Source: CAZYBO01 sp964645205
GTDB lineage: Bacteria; Pseudomonadota; Alphaproteobacteria; Rickettsiales; SXRF01
Assembly: GCA_964645205.1 (NCBI GenBank)
Contig: CAZYBO010000004.1
Coordinates: 62,001-126,000, forward strand
Direction: 5' to 3'
DNA length: 64,000 nucleotides
A model generated the notes under the pieces. It saw nothing but the letters and a program-made list of their open reading frames with translations. It did not search any database and was not told the DNA's origin. Shown here piece by piece: positions 45,451-55,007 of the stretch; the stretch's first letter is position 1, and every line of letters starts with the position of its first letter. The position numbers and the translations under genes are program-made.

Positions 45451-45480
45451 GCCAACCGCAACGAAAATCGCATTAACTCA

Positions 45481-46221
45481 ATGACTTTGCTCGACATAGC
45501 CCTCTATTTCGCCGCCGCCTTTGTCGGCAGCGCCATCAACTCGGTGGCAGGAGGCGGGACTTTCCTTACATTCCCGGTGCTTATACTGGGCGGCCTGACG
45601 GCTTCGCAGGCCAATATCATGAGCACCATCGCCCTGTGGCCGGGCAGCGTAGCCAGCGCCCTGGCCTACAGGGGGCAATTGCAGGTCGCCCGCAGCCTGC
45701 TTAGCCGTTTCGTGGTGGTGAGCGTCGCAGGCAGTGCCATCGGTACCTTTACTTTTTTATACACGCCCGAAGCGGTGTTCGCATGGCTGGTGCCGTGGCT
45801 GCTGCTGGTCGCCACCCTCATTTTCACCTTCGGCGGGCGGGTACGCATTGCGAAAGCTGACATGGCCACCACACACGGCTTCGTGGCACAATTTTTCATC
45901 GCGGTATATGGCGGCTATTTCGGCGCGGGTATCGGCATCCTCATGCTCGCGATGCTGCAATGGCTCGGCTTGTCGCACATCCACCAGATGAACGCGCTCA
46001 AGACCGTGCTCGGCAGCGCGATCAACGCGGTGGCGGTGCTGATCTTCGTTTTGTCGGGCAGCGTATTGTGGCCGGTGGCTGCCGTGATGATCGCAGGCGC
46101 GGTATGCGGCGGCGTGATCGGCGCGAAAATCGCACTGCGCGTTTCGCCGCGCATCGTGCGCTCACTCGTGATCGCAACCGGTTTCGCGACTAGCGCGTAT
46201 TTTTTCCTGTACGGAATGTGA
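45481..46221 (+). CDS. TauE/SafE family anion exporter
   Basis: This 246-residue membrane protein has about seven hydrophobic segments. The family signature GSAINSVAGGGTFLTFPVLIL is near the N-terminus and YGGYFGAGIGILMLAML in the middle. The family exports sulfite, sulfoacetate and related small anions, or acts as an uncharacterised permease. The ATG at 45481 follows a short gap after the divergent rpiB; the longer upstream frame overlaps rpiB and is not used. Confidence 0.85.
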   Translation: MTLLDIALYFAAAFVGSAINSVAGGGTFLTFPVLILGGLTASQANIMSTIALWPGSVASALAYRGQLQVARSLLSRFVVVSVAGSAIGTFTFLYTPEAVFAWLVPWLLLVATLIFTFGGRVRIAKADMATTHGFVAQFFIAVYGGYFGAGIGILMLAMLQWLGLSHIHQMNALKTVLGSAINAVAVLIFVLSGSVLWPVAAVMIAGAVCGGVIGAKIALRVSPRIVRSLVIATGFATSAYFFLYGM

Positions 46222-46230
46222 TTCTTTTAG

Positions 46231-46258
46231 TTGAGTCGCAATCAATGCCGGTTATAAT
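46231..46258 (+). promoter_or_regulatory. mipZ promoter
   Basis: TTGAGT (46231-46236) and a perfect TATAAT (46253-46258) are separated by 16 bases, just after the TauE stop. Confidence 0.65.
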
Positions 46259-46294
46259 GCTGCGTGCGAATATGCAAACAGCAGGATGCAAACC

Positions 46295-47365
46295 ATGACT
46301 CAGCCAGACGTTCCCGCCGATGACACCGCCGAAACCGGACAGAAGCAGCGCAAGGCGCATGTCATCGTGCTCGGTAACGAGAAGGGCGGCTGCGGCAAAA
46401 CCACCACGGCCATGCATCTCATCGTCTCCCTGTTGCGTTTGGGCTTTCAGGTCGGCAGCATTGACATCGACTCGCGCCAGCGTTCGCTCTCGCGCTACTT
46501 AGAGAACCGCCGCCAGACCATGCTGAAGGAGGGCGTGAACCTGCCGCAGCCGCAGCATATCGTCATCCAGCGCAGCCCGTTCAACATCGTGCAGGAAGCC
46601 GAAGCGGATGAATATGAGCGCTACACCAAGGCACTCGCACGCGTTGTCGCCGCCAACGATTTCATCGTCATCGACAGCCCCGGCAGCGATACGTACCTCT
46701 CGCGCACTGCGCACGCGCACGCCGACACCATCATCACCCCCATCAACGACAGCTTCGTGGACTTGGACGTCCTCGCCACGGTAGACGGGCAGACGATGAA
46801 AATCGTGAAGCCCAGTATCTACAGCGAAATGATCTGGGAGCAGAAACTCCAGCGCGCCAAGCGCGACGGCGGCTCCATCGAGTGGATCGTCATGCGCAAC
46901 CGCTTGTCGAACATCGACGCGAAAAACAAACGCTTCATGACGCAGGTAAGCACCGAACTCTCGCGCCGCATCGGTTTCCGCATGGCACCGGGCTTCTCCG
47001 AACGCGTGATTTTCCGCGAAATGTTCCTGCAAGGCCTCACCGTGCTCGACATCATGGATGTGGGCGGCGGCGGCATTTCCATGTCGCATATCGCAGCCCG
47101 TCAGGAAGTGCGAGACCTGCTGAAAACCCTGCGTATCCCCACGCTCGACGAGCGCATCGGCAAAATCACCGAGGAAGAGAAGCTGGCGGCAAAACCTGCG
47201 AAATCCAAAGAACCCGTAGCGGAAACGCCCGCTGAAGCGACGCCCGCTCCCGCCATGACGGAGATTGCGAAAACGGACGCGGAAAAGCCTGCCGATTCCG
47301 TAGTCACAGCGCTTCCCGTACCGGAAGCGATCCCGGAAAAAGAGCTGGTGGAACTGGCTTCCTGA
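46295..47365 (+). CDS. mipZ: MipZ-type ParA-family ATPase, division-site regulator
   Basis: In this 356-residue protein, the deviant Walker A motif LGNEKGGCGKTTTAMHLIVS and SIDIDSRQRSLSRYLENRR mark the MipZ branch of ParA. MipZ forms gradients from the poles and blocks FtsZ assembly in alphaproteobacteria that lack MinCD. The core covers about residues 20-290; the last 60 residues are Ala/Pro/Glu-rich and probably disordered. ATG 46295 is chosen because AGGA at 46283-46286 is well spaced; ATG 46286 is too close to it. A J-domain gene follows by four bases. Confidence 0.88.
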   Translation: MTQPDVPADDTAETGQKQRKAHVIVLGNEKGGCGKTTTAMHLIVSLLRLGFQVGSIDIDSRQRSLSRYLENRRQTMLKEGVNLPQPQHIVIQRSPFNIVQEAEADEYERYTKALARVVAANDFIVIDSPGSDTYLSRTAHAHADTIITPINDSFVDLDVLATVDGQTMKIVKPSIYSEMIWEQKLQRAKRDGGSIEWIVMRNRLSNIDAKNKRFMTQVSTELSRRIGFRMAPGFSERVIFREMFLQGLTVLDIMDVGGGGISMSHIAARQEVRDLLKTLRIPTLDERIGKITEEEKLAAKPAKSKEPVAETPAEATPAPAMTEIAKTDAEKPADSVVTALPVPEAIPEKELVELAS

Positions 47366-47368
47366 CCT

Positions 47369-47632
47369 ATGTCTTTTCTTTTCCTGTTGCTGGCAATCGG
47401 CGTGATCCTGGTGATCGTCGTCAATGTGAAGCCGGGAATCATCCCTAAAACCGCCCCTTCCCTCAGCAAGGATGAAGCACGCCTGATACTGGGCGTCGAT
47501 GCCGCGGCCAGCGTCGACGACATTAAGGAAGCACACCGAAGGCTTATCCAGAAAAACCACCCCGACACAGGCGGCAACCCCTACCTCGCCGCTAAAATCA
47601 ATCAGGCACGGGACGTGTTACTGCAATCGTAA
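47369..47632 (+). CDS. Membrane-anchored J-domain protein (Tim14/DjlC-like)
   Basis: The 87-residue protein has an N-terminal transmembrane helix (MSFLFLLLAIGVILVIVV) and a short J domain at the C-terminus (EARLILGVDAAASVDDIKEA, then the HPD motif in NHPDTGGNPYLAAKINQA). J domains stimulate the ATPase of DnaK-type chaperones, so it should recruit DnaK to the membrane. The fold is like mitochondrial Tim14. It is probably in one operon with mipZ. Confidence 0.85.
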   Translation: MSFLFLLLAIGVILVIVVNVKPGIIPKTAPSLSKDEARLILGVDAAASVDDIKEAHRRLIQKNHPDTGGNPYLAAKINQARDVLLQS

Positions 47633-47640
47633 AAATTGTC

Positions 47641-47660
47641 ATTCCCGCGAAAGCGGGAAT
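47641..47660. terminator. Hairpin after the J-domain gene
   Basis: ATTCCCGC-GAAA-GCGGGAAT is a perfect eight-base stem with a GAAA tetraloop nine bases after the J-domain stop. The GTC-ATTCCCGC start resembles one half of dispersed repeats of this genome, so it may be a repeat arm used as a terminator. Confidence 0.55.
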
Positions 47661-47698
47661 CTTGTACATAGGGCATAACCATAAGTAAGAATGCCCGC

Positions 47699-49237
47699 AT
47701 GTCCCTCGTACGCTCCACCACCACTATCGGAGGCTACACGCTGATCTCGCGCGTGCTGGGCTTCCTGCGCGACATTACCATCGCACAGGGGTTGGGCGCA
47801 TCGTTCCTGTCGGATGCGTTTTTCGTCGCCTTCAAGCTGCCGAATTTCCTGCGCAGGCTGTTCGCCGAGGGCGCGTTCAACTCCGCGTTCGTACCGCTAT
47901 TCGCCGGGATGCTCGCCACCGAGGGCAAGGAAGAAGCGAAGCGCTTTTCCAGCGAAGTTATGTCGTTTCTCGTGCTGATTTTGCTGATCGTCACCGGCAT
48001 CTTCATCGCGATCATGCCATGGGCGATGTACCTGCTCGCACCCGGATTCGCCGACGATCCGACGAAATTCGACTTAACCGTCACTCTCACGCGCATCACC
48101 TTTCCCTACATTATTTTCATCTCGCTAGTGTCGCTGCTCGGCGGCATTTTAAACAGCGGCGATAAATTCGCGGCCGTGGCCGCCACGCCCATCATCATGA
48201 ATCTCTGCCTCATCGTGATCCCGACGCTGATTGAGCCGCTCACGCCTACGCTCGCACACGGGCTGGCAGTGGCGGTGATGGTGTCGGGCATCGCGCAGTG
48301 GTTGTGGCTGGTGCGCTTCTGCCGCCGGGCTAACATGCTACCGAAGCTGGTGCGCCCGAAGCTGACACCCGGCGTCAAAAAACTGCTGGTGCTGATCGCA
48401 CCTGCCGCGCTCGGCGCAGGCGTCGCGCAGATCAATTTATTCATCGACCTCATTATTGCCTCGCAGTTCGACGGCGGCGTTTCATACTTATATTACGCCG
48501 ACCGCATCAACGAATTGCCGCTGGCGGTGATCGGCATCGCAGTCGGCACGGCGCTGTTGCCGATGCTCTCCCGCTGCGTGCGCGAGGGGAATATGGAAAA
48601 GGCCTATGCGAGCCAGAACCGCGCCATCGAGCTGGCGCTGTTTTTAAGCCTTCCGGCGGCGGTGGGACTCTTGGTGATCGCGGAGCTGGTGATCACCGTG
48701 ATGTTCCAGCGCGGCGCGTTTGGTGCTGCGGAAACGCTGGCCACCTATAAGGCGCTGATGGCCTTTGCGCTCGGCCTGCCTGCGTTCATCCTCGTAAAAA
48801 TCCTCGCGCCGGGCTTTTACGCGCATCAGGATACGAAAACACCGTTTAAGATCGCTACCTTCTGCATCCTGGTCAATCTCGTGTTCAACCTGCTGCTGAT
48901 GGTTCCGCTACAGCATGTGGGCATGGCGCTCGCCACCTCCATCGCAGGCTGGGTGAATGTCGGGTTGATGGCGTTCGTGCTGATGAAACGCAAATGGCTG
49001 GTGGTCAATCCGCGCCTGCTCGCGCAGGCAGTGAAAATCCTCGCCATGAGCGCGGCGATGGCGGGCGTGCTATGGCTAGTGAAACCGCACGCTGCGCCGT
49101 ATATGGAACTGGGCGAAACCATACGCTTCCTCACGCTGATCGTGGTGGTGCTGTGCGGACTGGGCTGCTACCTGTTGCTGGCATGCGCCACTAACAGCAT
49201 GGGATTGCGCACCGCTATCATGCGCCGCCGCAAATAG
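47699..49237 (+). CDS. murJ: Lipid II flippase MurJ
   Basis: In this 512-residue integral membrane protein of the MOP superfamily, about 14 hydrophobic segments are visible. Signature blocks are TTIGGYTLISRVLGFLRDI, DAFFVAFKLPNFLRRLFAEG, FNSAFVPLF and YYADRINELPLAVIGIAVG. MurJ flips lipid II to the periplasmic face for peptidoglycan assembly. It is followed five bases later by a convergent gene. Confidence 0.96.
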   Translation: MSLVRSTTTIGGYTLISRVLGFLRDITIAQGLGASFLSDAFFVAFKLPNFLRRLFAEGAFNSAFVPLFAGMLATEGKEEAKRFSSEVMSFLVLILLIVTGIFIAIMPWAMYLLAPGFADDPTKFDLTVTLTRITFPYIIFISLVSLLGGILNSGDKFAAVAATPIIMNLCLIVIPTLIEPLTPTLAHGLAVAVMVSGIAQWLWLVRFCRRANMLPKLVRPKLTPGVKKLLVLIAPAALGAGVAQINLFIDLIIASQFDGGVSYLYYADRINELPLAVIGIAVGTALLPMLSRCVREGNMEKAYASQNRAIELALFLSLPAAVGLLVIAELVITVMFQRGAFGAAETLATYKALMAFALGLPAFILVKILAPGFYAHQDTKTPFKIATFCILVNLVFNLLLMVPLQHVGMALATSIAGWVNVGLMAFVLMKRKWLVVNPRLLAQAVKILAMSAAMAGVLWLVKPHAAPYMELGETIRFLTLIVVVLCGLGCYLLLACATNSMGLRTAIMRRRK

Positions 49238-49241
49238 CAGC

Positions 49242-49616
49242 TTACTCCTGAAGAGGTGTGAGCATCTTGCGCTGAATATCCTGATGCCTTTTCAGAAATT
49301 CCTGCTGGCGTTCCGGTGTCATATTGTTCCATTTAATACGCGCGTCCATACGTTTCTTGCGTTCGGCCTGCCATTCTTCCGGCGTCATCTTTTCCAGCTT
49401 TTCCAGCCTCTTTTTCGCACGGTCGATCGCCTCGTCGAGCGTCTTGGGCATTGCGCCCGGCACGGCGGCGTCGGTATCCTGACCGTCTCCGTCGAGCGGC
49501 GGCAGAATCACCGGCGCTATGGACAAGCCCGGCTCGTTGGGAGTAGTGTCGGGTTCGGCGGCCTGCGCCTGCGTGATTGCCGCCAGAACGATAAACGCCG
49601 CGATACGCTTATGCAT
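49242..49616 (-). CDS. Secreted hypothetical protein with DUF3106-like tail
   Basis: The 124-residue protein begins with a signal peptide MHKRIAAFIVLAAITQAQA with likely cleavage after AQA. The C-terminal part has repeated MTPEEWQAERKKRMD and MTPERQQEFLKRHQ units, resembling the helical MTPEERQ repeats of DUF3106-type periplasmic proteins. Function is unknown. ATG 49616 is chosen because the signal peptide starts there. It is divergent from cutA. Confidence 0.7.
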   Translation of the reverse strand: MHKRIAAFIVLAAITQAQAAEPDTTPNEPGLSIAPVILPPLDGDGQDTDAAVPGAMPKTLDEAIDRAKKRLEKLEKMTPEEWQAERKKRMDARIKWNNMTPERQQEFLKRHQDIQRKMLTPLQE

Positions 49617-49630
49617 AAAGACCTGTGTAT

Positions 49631-49957
49631 ATGACCGCCATATGGATGCTTTATAGCACGTTTCCCAATCGCAACGAAGCGCTTTCTGCCGCACGCACGC
49701 TGGTGGACGCGCGCCTTGCCGCATGTGTGAACGTGATCGATAACGTGACATCGGTCTATCGCTGGGAGGGCAGCGCCCAGCAGGAAGCGGAAGTCATCCT
49801 TATCGCAAAAACCCACGCCTCCGTGCGGGAAAAAGCGATAGAGCTGCTGAAAGCATCACACCCCTACACGCTGCCATGCATCCTTGCCTACAAAGCAAAA
49901 GACGGCCTTCCGTCTTTTCTGGAATGGGTGGAAAACGAAACCGCCCTACCCTCCTGA
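49631..49957 (+). CDS. cutA: Divalent cation tolerance protein CutA
   Basis: This 108-residue trimeric ferredoxin-like protein has LYSTFPNRNEALSAARTLVD, RLAACVNVIDNVTSVYRWEG, EVILIAKTHASVREKA and HPYTLPCILAY. CutA1 proteins bind divalent metals, but their physiological role is debated. Its stop overlaps the end of the convergent ABC-F gene by 12 bases. Confidence 0.93.
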   Translation: MTAIWMLYSTFPNRNEALSAARTLVDARLAACVNVIDNVTSVYRWEGSAQQEAEVILIAKTHASVREKAIELLKASHPYTLPCILAYKAKDGLPSFLEWVENETALPS

Positions 49958-51796
49958 ATCTTCGCGCATCGCTTCCAGCTCCAGCCAGCGCGCTTCGGCG
50001 CCGGACAGTTCATGCTGCGCCAGCGCAAAACGGCGTGACGCCGTATCGAAACGCTCCGGCGAGGTAATGTAAAGGTCGGCGTCGGCCAGCAGTTCGCGCA
50101 ATTGCGCAAGCTCAGCTTCCAGCGCGGCGATTTTTCCCGGCAATTTTTCCAGCTCGTGCTTATATTTGAATGACATTTTCAAGGTGGACTTCGGCGCGGG
50201 CGGTATCTCCTGCCGGGGCTGCTTGCCGGCACTGATTTTTTTCTGCGGCGCTTGCGCCTGCTTTTTGGCATCGCGGTAATCGCTGTAGCCGCCCATATGG
50301 GCTTCGACCAGCGCATCGCCCTCGAACGCCAGCACTTCGGTGACGGTGCGATCTAAAAAATCGCGGTCGTGGCTGACAACCAGCAACGTGCCCTGATACT
50401 CCGCAAGAATCTCCTGTAGCATGTCGAGCGTATCCATATCGAGATCGTTGGTCGGCTCGTCGAGGATGAGCACGTTGCCGGGATGGGCAAGGATTTTCGC
50501 CAGCATCAGCCGGTTCTGCTGCCCGCCGGACAGGGTGCTCACACGGTCGCGCGCGAGTTTCGGATCGAACAGGAAATTCTTGAGATAACCGCAGACATGG
50601 CGCGGGCGCTGCTCGTCGCCGCTGCCGATATAAACGTAATCACCACCGCCGGGACAGAGCGTCATCCACAATGTTTTCTCCGGGTTCAGCTCCACGCGGT
50701 TCTGGTCGAAATAGGTGATGTCCACCGTCTTGCCGCGAAACACCTGACCGGCATCCGGTGCGATTTCACCCGTGAGCAATTTGATGAACGTGGATTTGCC
50801 CGAACCGTTGCGACCTAAAATACCGATGCGGTCGCCGCGCACGATGCGCAGGGAAAAATCCTTGAGAATGGGAATCTCCTTCCCGTCGCGGGAAAACGAT
50901 TTGCTGACATGGCGAAACTCCACGATGATTTTCGACGCGGGCGGCGGCGGTGGCGCTTCCACTTCAATCTTACGCATGCGCTGGTCGTAAGCGCCCTTGT
51001 CGGTTTTCAGCTTGGCGCGCAGGCGGTGCAATTCACTGAGCCTGCGCTGGTTGCGTTTGCGCCTGCCGCTGACACCGCCTTGCGTCCAGTCAACTTCGGC
51101 GGCGAGTTTTTTCTGCATGTTCTGCAATTCACGCGCTTCATGGTCAATCACCTCTTGCGCCCACTCGTCGAATTCCGCGTAGCCTTTCGGACAGGTGCGT
51201 ATTCCGCCGCGGTCGATCCAGAATACTTTACGCGACACGGCGGCAAGGAAGGCGCGGTCGTGGCTTACACACACCATCGCCCCGCGATACGACGCGAGAA
51301 AACGTTCCAGCCATTCGATAGCGGTAAGGTCGAGATGGTTGGTCGGTTCGTCGAGCAGCAATACGTCTGGCTGTGAAGCCAGCGCCCGCGCGAGCGCCGC
51401 ACGGCGAAGTTGTCCACCCGAGAGCGTGCCCATGGTGGCATCGGCGGAAAGGTCGAGCGGGGCGAGCAGGCGGTCGGTTAGGTGGCTGCCTTCTTCGTCG
51501 CGCTCTTCCGCGCGTAACCCTGCGCGTACGAAATCCTCCACGCGCTGCGCCGGATCGTGCGCCACCGACTGCGCGAGATAACCGACCGTAATTCCCGGCA
51601 GCATGAAACGCGTACCGCCGTCGAGTTCCAACTCGCCGGTAATCAGGCGCATGAGCGTGGTCTTGCCTGCGCCGTTGCGCCCGACCAGACAGATTTTATC
51701 GCCTTCGAGAATATGCAGGCGCAGCCCGTCGAACAGGGGCTTCCCCCCGAAACTGAGTACGATGTCTTCCAGACTGATAAGCAAGCGTTCGGCCAT
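49946..51796 (-). CDS. uup: ABC-F family ATPase, Uup-like
   Basis: The 616-residue soluble protein has two ABC domains. The first has Walker A GRNGAGKTTL, signature LSGGQLRRAALARAL and Walker B LLLDEPTNHLD. The second has GRNGSGKSTF, LSGGQQNRLMLAKIL and LILDEPTNDLD. A basic C-terminal coiled coil (ELEKLPGKIAALEAELAQLR) is typical of Uup. There are no membrane segments. ABC-F proteins act on the ribosome, and Uup also affects precise transposon excision. ATG 51796 is chosen by alignment. Confidence 0.93.
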   Translation of the reverse strand: MAERLLISLEDIVLSFGGKPLFDGLRLHILEGDKICLVGRNGAGKTTLMRLITGELELDGGTRFMLPGITVGYLAQSVAHDPAQRVEDFVRAGLRAEERDEEGSHLTDRLLAPLDLSADATMGTLSGGQLRRAALARALASQPDVLLLDEPTNHLDLTAIEWLERFLASYRGAMVCVSHDRAFLAAVSRKVFWIDRGGIRTCPKGYAEFDEWAQEVIDHEARELQNMQKKLAAEVDWTQGGVSGRRKRNQRRLSELHRLRAKLKTDKGAYDQRMRKIEVEAPPPPPASKIIVEFRHVSKSFSRDGKEIPILKDFSLRIVRGDRIGILGRNGSGKSTFIKLLTGEIAPDAGQVFRGKTVDITYFDQNRVELNPEKTLWMTLCPGGGDYVYIGSGDEQRPRHVCGYLKNFLFDPKLARDRVSTLSGGQQNRLMLAKILAHPGNVLILDEPTNDLDMDTLDMLQEILAEYQGTLLVVSHDRDFLDRTVTEVLAFEGDALVEAHMGGYSDYRDAKKQAQAPQKKISAGKQPRQEIPPAPKSTLKMSFKYKHELEKLPGKIAALEAELAQLRELLADADLYITSPERFDTASRRFALAQHELSGAEARWLELEAMREDSGG

Positions 51797-51857
51797 AATG
51801 ATGGTGCTATATACTCTTTTGTGGCCTGCAGCCACTGTCTTGCGCTATTATCGCCGC

Positions 51858-52412
51858 ATGCAAACGCTGACCAAACAGGATGTGCTGCTGTCATGGGCGC
51901 TGAGCGAGGCGCTCAGCCCGCGCTGGCGCGACTATTACGGCAAGCAGCTAAGCCCTCCCCTGCAAGCCGCGCTGAAAAAAGGCAGCATGGCGGCGCTTTC
52001 TTACGCTGACCGGGAGGAGCTGGTTGCGCATTTGCGCGAACGCAGGCCGGAATATATCAATGAGTATATCGAACCGGCCACGCGCTTTTCGTTCATCAAC
52101 CTGCCCCCGGACGCGCTGGAGAAAATCTGTATCTCGCCTACGATCAGCTGGCGCGATAAGCCGTTTACCCTCGCCCAGTTCCTCACCGGAAGCTACGACC
52201 CGAATACATGGCACGACCCGCGCAACGCCGCGCAGCGCATGCAGCAGTCGCCGGAAAAGGTCGGCTATGCCGGGTATCCGATTTTCGCATATGACCGCAA
52301 AGTGAGATGCGACATACTTATCGAAGGCTATACGCGCTGTATCTGCAAAATTTACAAGCACCGCGCCGGTGAGCGTGTAGACGGCACGCTGGCAATCCTC
52401 TGCTCCATGTGA
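51858..52412 (+). CDS. Hypothetical protein, 184 residues
   Basis: This protein is not recognised. It has a globular composition and no signal peptide. Notable blocks are WALSEALSPRWRDYYGKQL, RFSFINLPPDALEKICISPT and a C-terminal DILIEGYTRCICKIYKHR with two Cys. It is divergent from uup and its stop is one base from the end of the convergent phosphoesterase gene. Confidence 0.65.
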   Translation: MQTLTKQDVLLSWALSEALSPRWRDYYGKQLSPPLQAALKKGSMAALSYADREELVAHLRERRPEYINEYIEPATRFSFINLPPDALEKICISPTISWRDKPFTLAQFLTGSYDPNTWHDPRNAAQRMQQSPEKVGYAGYPIFAYDRKVRCDILIEGYTRCICKIYKHRAGERVDGTLAILCSM

Positions 52413-52413
52413 G

Positions 52414-53757
52414 CTAATCCAGCACCAGCGCGTTCAGCATATTATTAGCCTTCGCATCGCGCTCGCCCAGCGGCTTCAGGTCGAAGCGCGTTTCGATCAG
52501 CGCGAGGATGGAGGTGGTGTCGTAGACCGTAGGATCGACATACCCCTTGCGCGCGAACGGCGAGATAATCAGCGTAGGCACGCGCGTGCCCGGCCCGAAA
52601 CGGTCGATCACCGGCGGCGGCACATGATCCCAGTAACCGCCGTTTTCGTCGTAGGTGACGATCACCACCGTACTTTTCCACACCGGGCTGTCCTCGATCG
52701 CCTTGAGCAGCTTACCGATATGCTCGTCGGCAAGTTTCACCGTGCTCGACCGGGGGTGCATATCCACCCTGCGCGAGGGCTTGTAGAATACGACTGCGGG
52801 CAACATACCGCTTTCCAGCCCCCTCATTAAATCCTTCGTGTCGCGCAGGTGGGTGGCGGCCGCGTCGGTGCCCAGCGTGTAATTCTTGAAATAGGGGAAA
52901 GGATGATGCGCGTAAGAAAACGAACTTGGCATCCTTCCGGCAGCCACCTTATCCCAATCATCCGCATACCATGCCCAGCCGATGCCTTTTTCGGAGAGGC
53001 GGTCGCCGATGGTCGGGAATTCCTGCTGCGGCATGCGGCGTGAAGGATCGCGCGACTTGGTGTTCGGCCAGTGCGTGGAACCCAGCTTGGCGATCACATA
53101 CCCGTCATCGGTCACCGGCCCGCTGCCGGGTAATTCGCCGTATTCGTCCATGCGCACTCGCAAATCCGGCGGCGCGTTTTCAAACCGCGGCGAGCAAGCG
53201 CAGACCATCCAGAAATGATTGAGGAACGAACCGCCGAACGCCGCGTGGAAGAACCTGTCCGCCAGCGTAAAGCGCTTTGCATAATCCCATAAAATCGTCT
53301 TGCTGGTGTCGTGATAACCCATCACCATCGCGCCTGCGTTCGACAGCGCGGCGAAACGATCCATCCTGCCGCCGTTGATCTGCTTTTGCTGCACATAGAA
53401 TTTATGCGTGAGGTCGCCGTGGAAGTCGTCGAGTCCGATATATTTATCGAGCAGGAAAGGCCCGTTGGGAATGTCGCCTGGAAAGCGCGTATCCACGGTA
53501 TTTTTGTGGCGTGAATCCATCACACGGGGCAAGGTCTCGTAAGGTTTGCCGTTCTTGTCCCGCTGGATGGCGGTTTCTTTGGCCTGCGCCACCCCGTCCG
53601 CGCCGGGAAACATGCCAAAAATATTGTCAAAGCTGCGGTTTTCGAGCGAAATGACAATGATATGCTCGATTTTTTCTAGCCCGGCCGAGGCCGCCGCAGG
53701 CCAGAGCAGCCACAGGGCAAAAAGCCCGTTTTTTATAGACAAATTGTTATAATACAT
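52414..53757 (-). CDS. Secreted phosphoesterase (phospholipase C/acid phosphatase family)
   Basis: In this 447-residue protein, an N-terminal signal peptide (NGLFALWLLWPAAASA) is followed by the family start EHIIVISLENRSFDNIFGMFPG. The central block VIVTYDENGGYWDHVPPP and RVPTLIISPFARKGYVD complete the active site of the AcpA/PLC (PF04185-type) phosphoesterases. The protein should act in the periplasm or outside the cell on phosphoesters. ATG 53757 is chosen; a TTG two codons upstream is possible. Confidence 0.88.
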   Translation of the reverse strand: MYYNNLSIKNGLFALWLLWPAAASAGLEKIEHIIVISLENRSFDNIFGMFPGADGVAQAKETAIQRDKNGKPYETLPRVMDSRHKNTVDTRFPGDIPNGPFLLDKYIGLDDFHGDLTHKFYVQQKQINGGRMDRFAALSNAGAMVMGYHDTSKTILWDYAKRFTLADRFFHAAFGGSFLNHFWMVCACSPRFENAPPDLRVRMDEYGELPGSGPVTDDGYVIAKLGSTHWPNTKSRDPSRRMPQQEFPTIGDRLSEKGIGWAWYADDWDKVAAGRMPSSFSYAHHPFPYFKNYTLGTDAAATHLRDTKDLMRGLESGMLPAVVFYKPSRRVDMHPRSSTVKLADEHIGKLLKAIEDSPVWKSTVVIVTYDENGGYWDHVPPPVIDRFGPGTRVPTLIISPFARKGYVDPTVYDTTSILALIETRFDLKPLGERDAKANNMLNALVLD

Positions 53758-53858
53758 GAACAATCCCTGCTTATATCGTTATATTTAACTTTTTTTGCAT
53801 GACGGTAAAGCATTAATACGCTACAACGCCTTCTTCAAACTGAATAGGCAGGATTTTT

Positions 53859-54995
53859 GTGAAGAAGCGATCATTGGCTATTGCCGCGCTGGTAGGCGTA
53901 ACCTCGTTGTATTTCATCTATAGCTGGACCAAAGGCGGAATGAACGGCGGTATGCCGGACGGCATGCCCGTGAGCGTCGCCGAGGTGACGGAAAAACGTA
54001 TTACCGAATGGTCGGAATTCGCAGGCCGCCTGCGTGCCGTCGATGACGTATCGGTGGTGCCGCGGGTCTCGGGAACCATCGACGCCATCCATTTCCGCGA
54101 CGGCGACAAGGTGCTGGCGGGCGACAAGCTGTTTACCATCGATCCGCGCCCCTACCGCGCCGCATATAATCAGGCCAAGGCGCGCGCCGATTACTTGGGC
54201 ATGGAAGCGCAACGCGCTGGCAAGGTATTTTCCGACAAGGCGATCTCCAAACGCGAACTGGATGAAAAAGTAAGCGCGGCGAAAGAAGCGCAGGCCGCAC
54301 TCGACCTTGCAACGCTCAATTTAGAATATGCAGACGTCACCGCACCGGTCTCCGGCAAGGTGGGTCGCGCGGAAATCACCGTGGGCAACGTGGTGCAGGC
54401 AGGCCCGGGCGCGCCGGTTCTGACGACCATCCAATCCGTAAGTCCTATCTACGCCGATTTTGAAATCGACGAGCAGACCTACCTCGCCTTGAGCAAAACC
54501 ATGCGCGACAGCAACTCCGGCATCGCCACGATCCCCGTTTACCTCGCGCTGGCGAATGAAACGACATTCACCCATAAAGGCGAAATCCGCTCGTTCGACA
54601 ACCAGCTCGGCGCGGGTTCGGGCACGTTGCGCGTGCGCGCGTCGTTCCCTAATGAAGACGGATCGCTGATCCCCGGCCTGTTCGCGCATATCCGCATGGG
54701 TGGCGCACAGGAAGTCAACGCCGTGCTTGTCAACGAAGCGGCGATCGGCACCGACCAGAACAAGAAATTCGTGTTCGTGGTCAATGGCGAGGGCATGTCG
54801 GAATACCGGCAGGTCAAGCTGGGCAGCCGCCATGAAAATATGCGCGTGGTGCGCGAAGGGCTGAAGCCCGGCGAGCGCATCGTGGTCAACGGGTTGCTGC
54901 GCGTGCAGCCGGGCGCGAAACTCATGCCGCAGATGGTGAGCATGGATACGCTTAAACCGGCGGAAGCGCCTGCCGCCGCCCCCGCTGCGCCGTAA
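53859..54995 (+). CDS. RND efflux periplasmic adaptor subunit
   Basis: This 378-residue membrane-fusion protein starts at GTG 53859. An N-terminal membrane anchor (LAIAALVGVTSLYFIYSW, no lipobox) is followed by the AcrA-type lipoyl/hairpin/beta-barrel domains: VSVVPRVSGTIDAIHFRDGD, LFTIDPRPYRAAYNQAKA, LEYADVTAPVSGKVGRAEIT and YADFEIDEQTYLAL. It should connect the inner-membrane pump to the outer-membrane channel encoded next. The operon order adaptor-pump-channel is complete. Confidence 0.93.
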   Translation: MKKRSLAIAALVGVTSLYFIYSWTKGGMNGGMPDGMPVSVAEVTEKRITEWSEFAGRLRAVDDVSVVPRVSGTIDAIHFRDGDKVLAGDKLFTIDPRPYRAAYNQAKARADYLGMEAQRAGKVFSDKAISKRELDEKVSAAKEAQAALDLATLNLEYADVTAPVSGKVGRAEITVGNVVQAGPGAPVLTTIQSVSPIYADFEIDEQTYLALSKTMRDSNSGIATIPVYLALANETTFTHKGEIRSFDNQLGAGSGTLRVRASFPNEDGSLIPGLFAHIRMGGAQEVNAVLVNEAAIGTDQNKKFVFVVNGEGMSEYRQVKLGSRHENMRVVREGLKPGERIVVNGLLRVQPGAKLMPQMVSMDTLKPAEAPAAAPAAP

Positions 54996-55007
54996 TCGTG
55001 TAACGCT

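Noticed and set aside
46499..47560. A 353-codon open frame opposite mipZ
   Set aside because: Antisense shadow; mipZ has a strong promoter and family motifs on the other strand.
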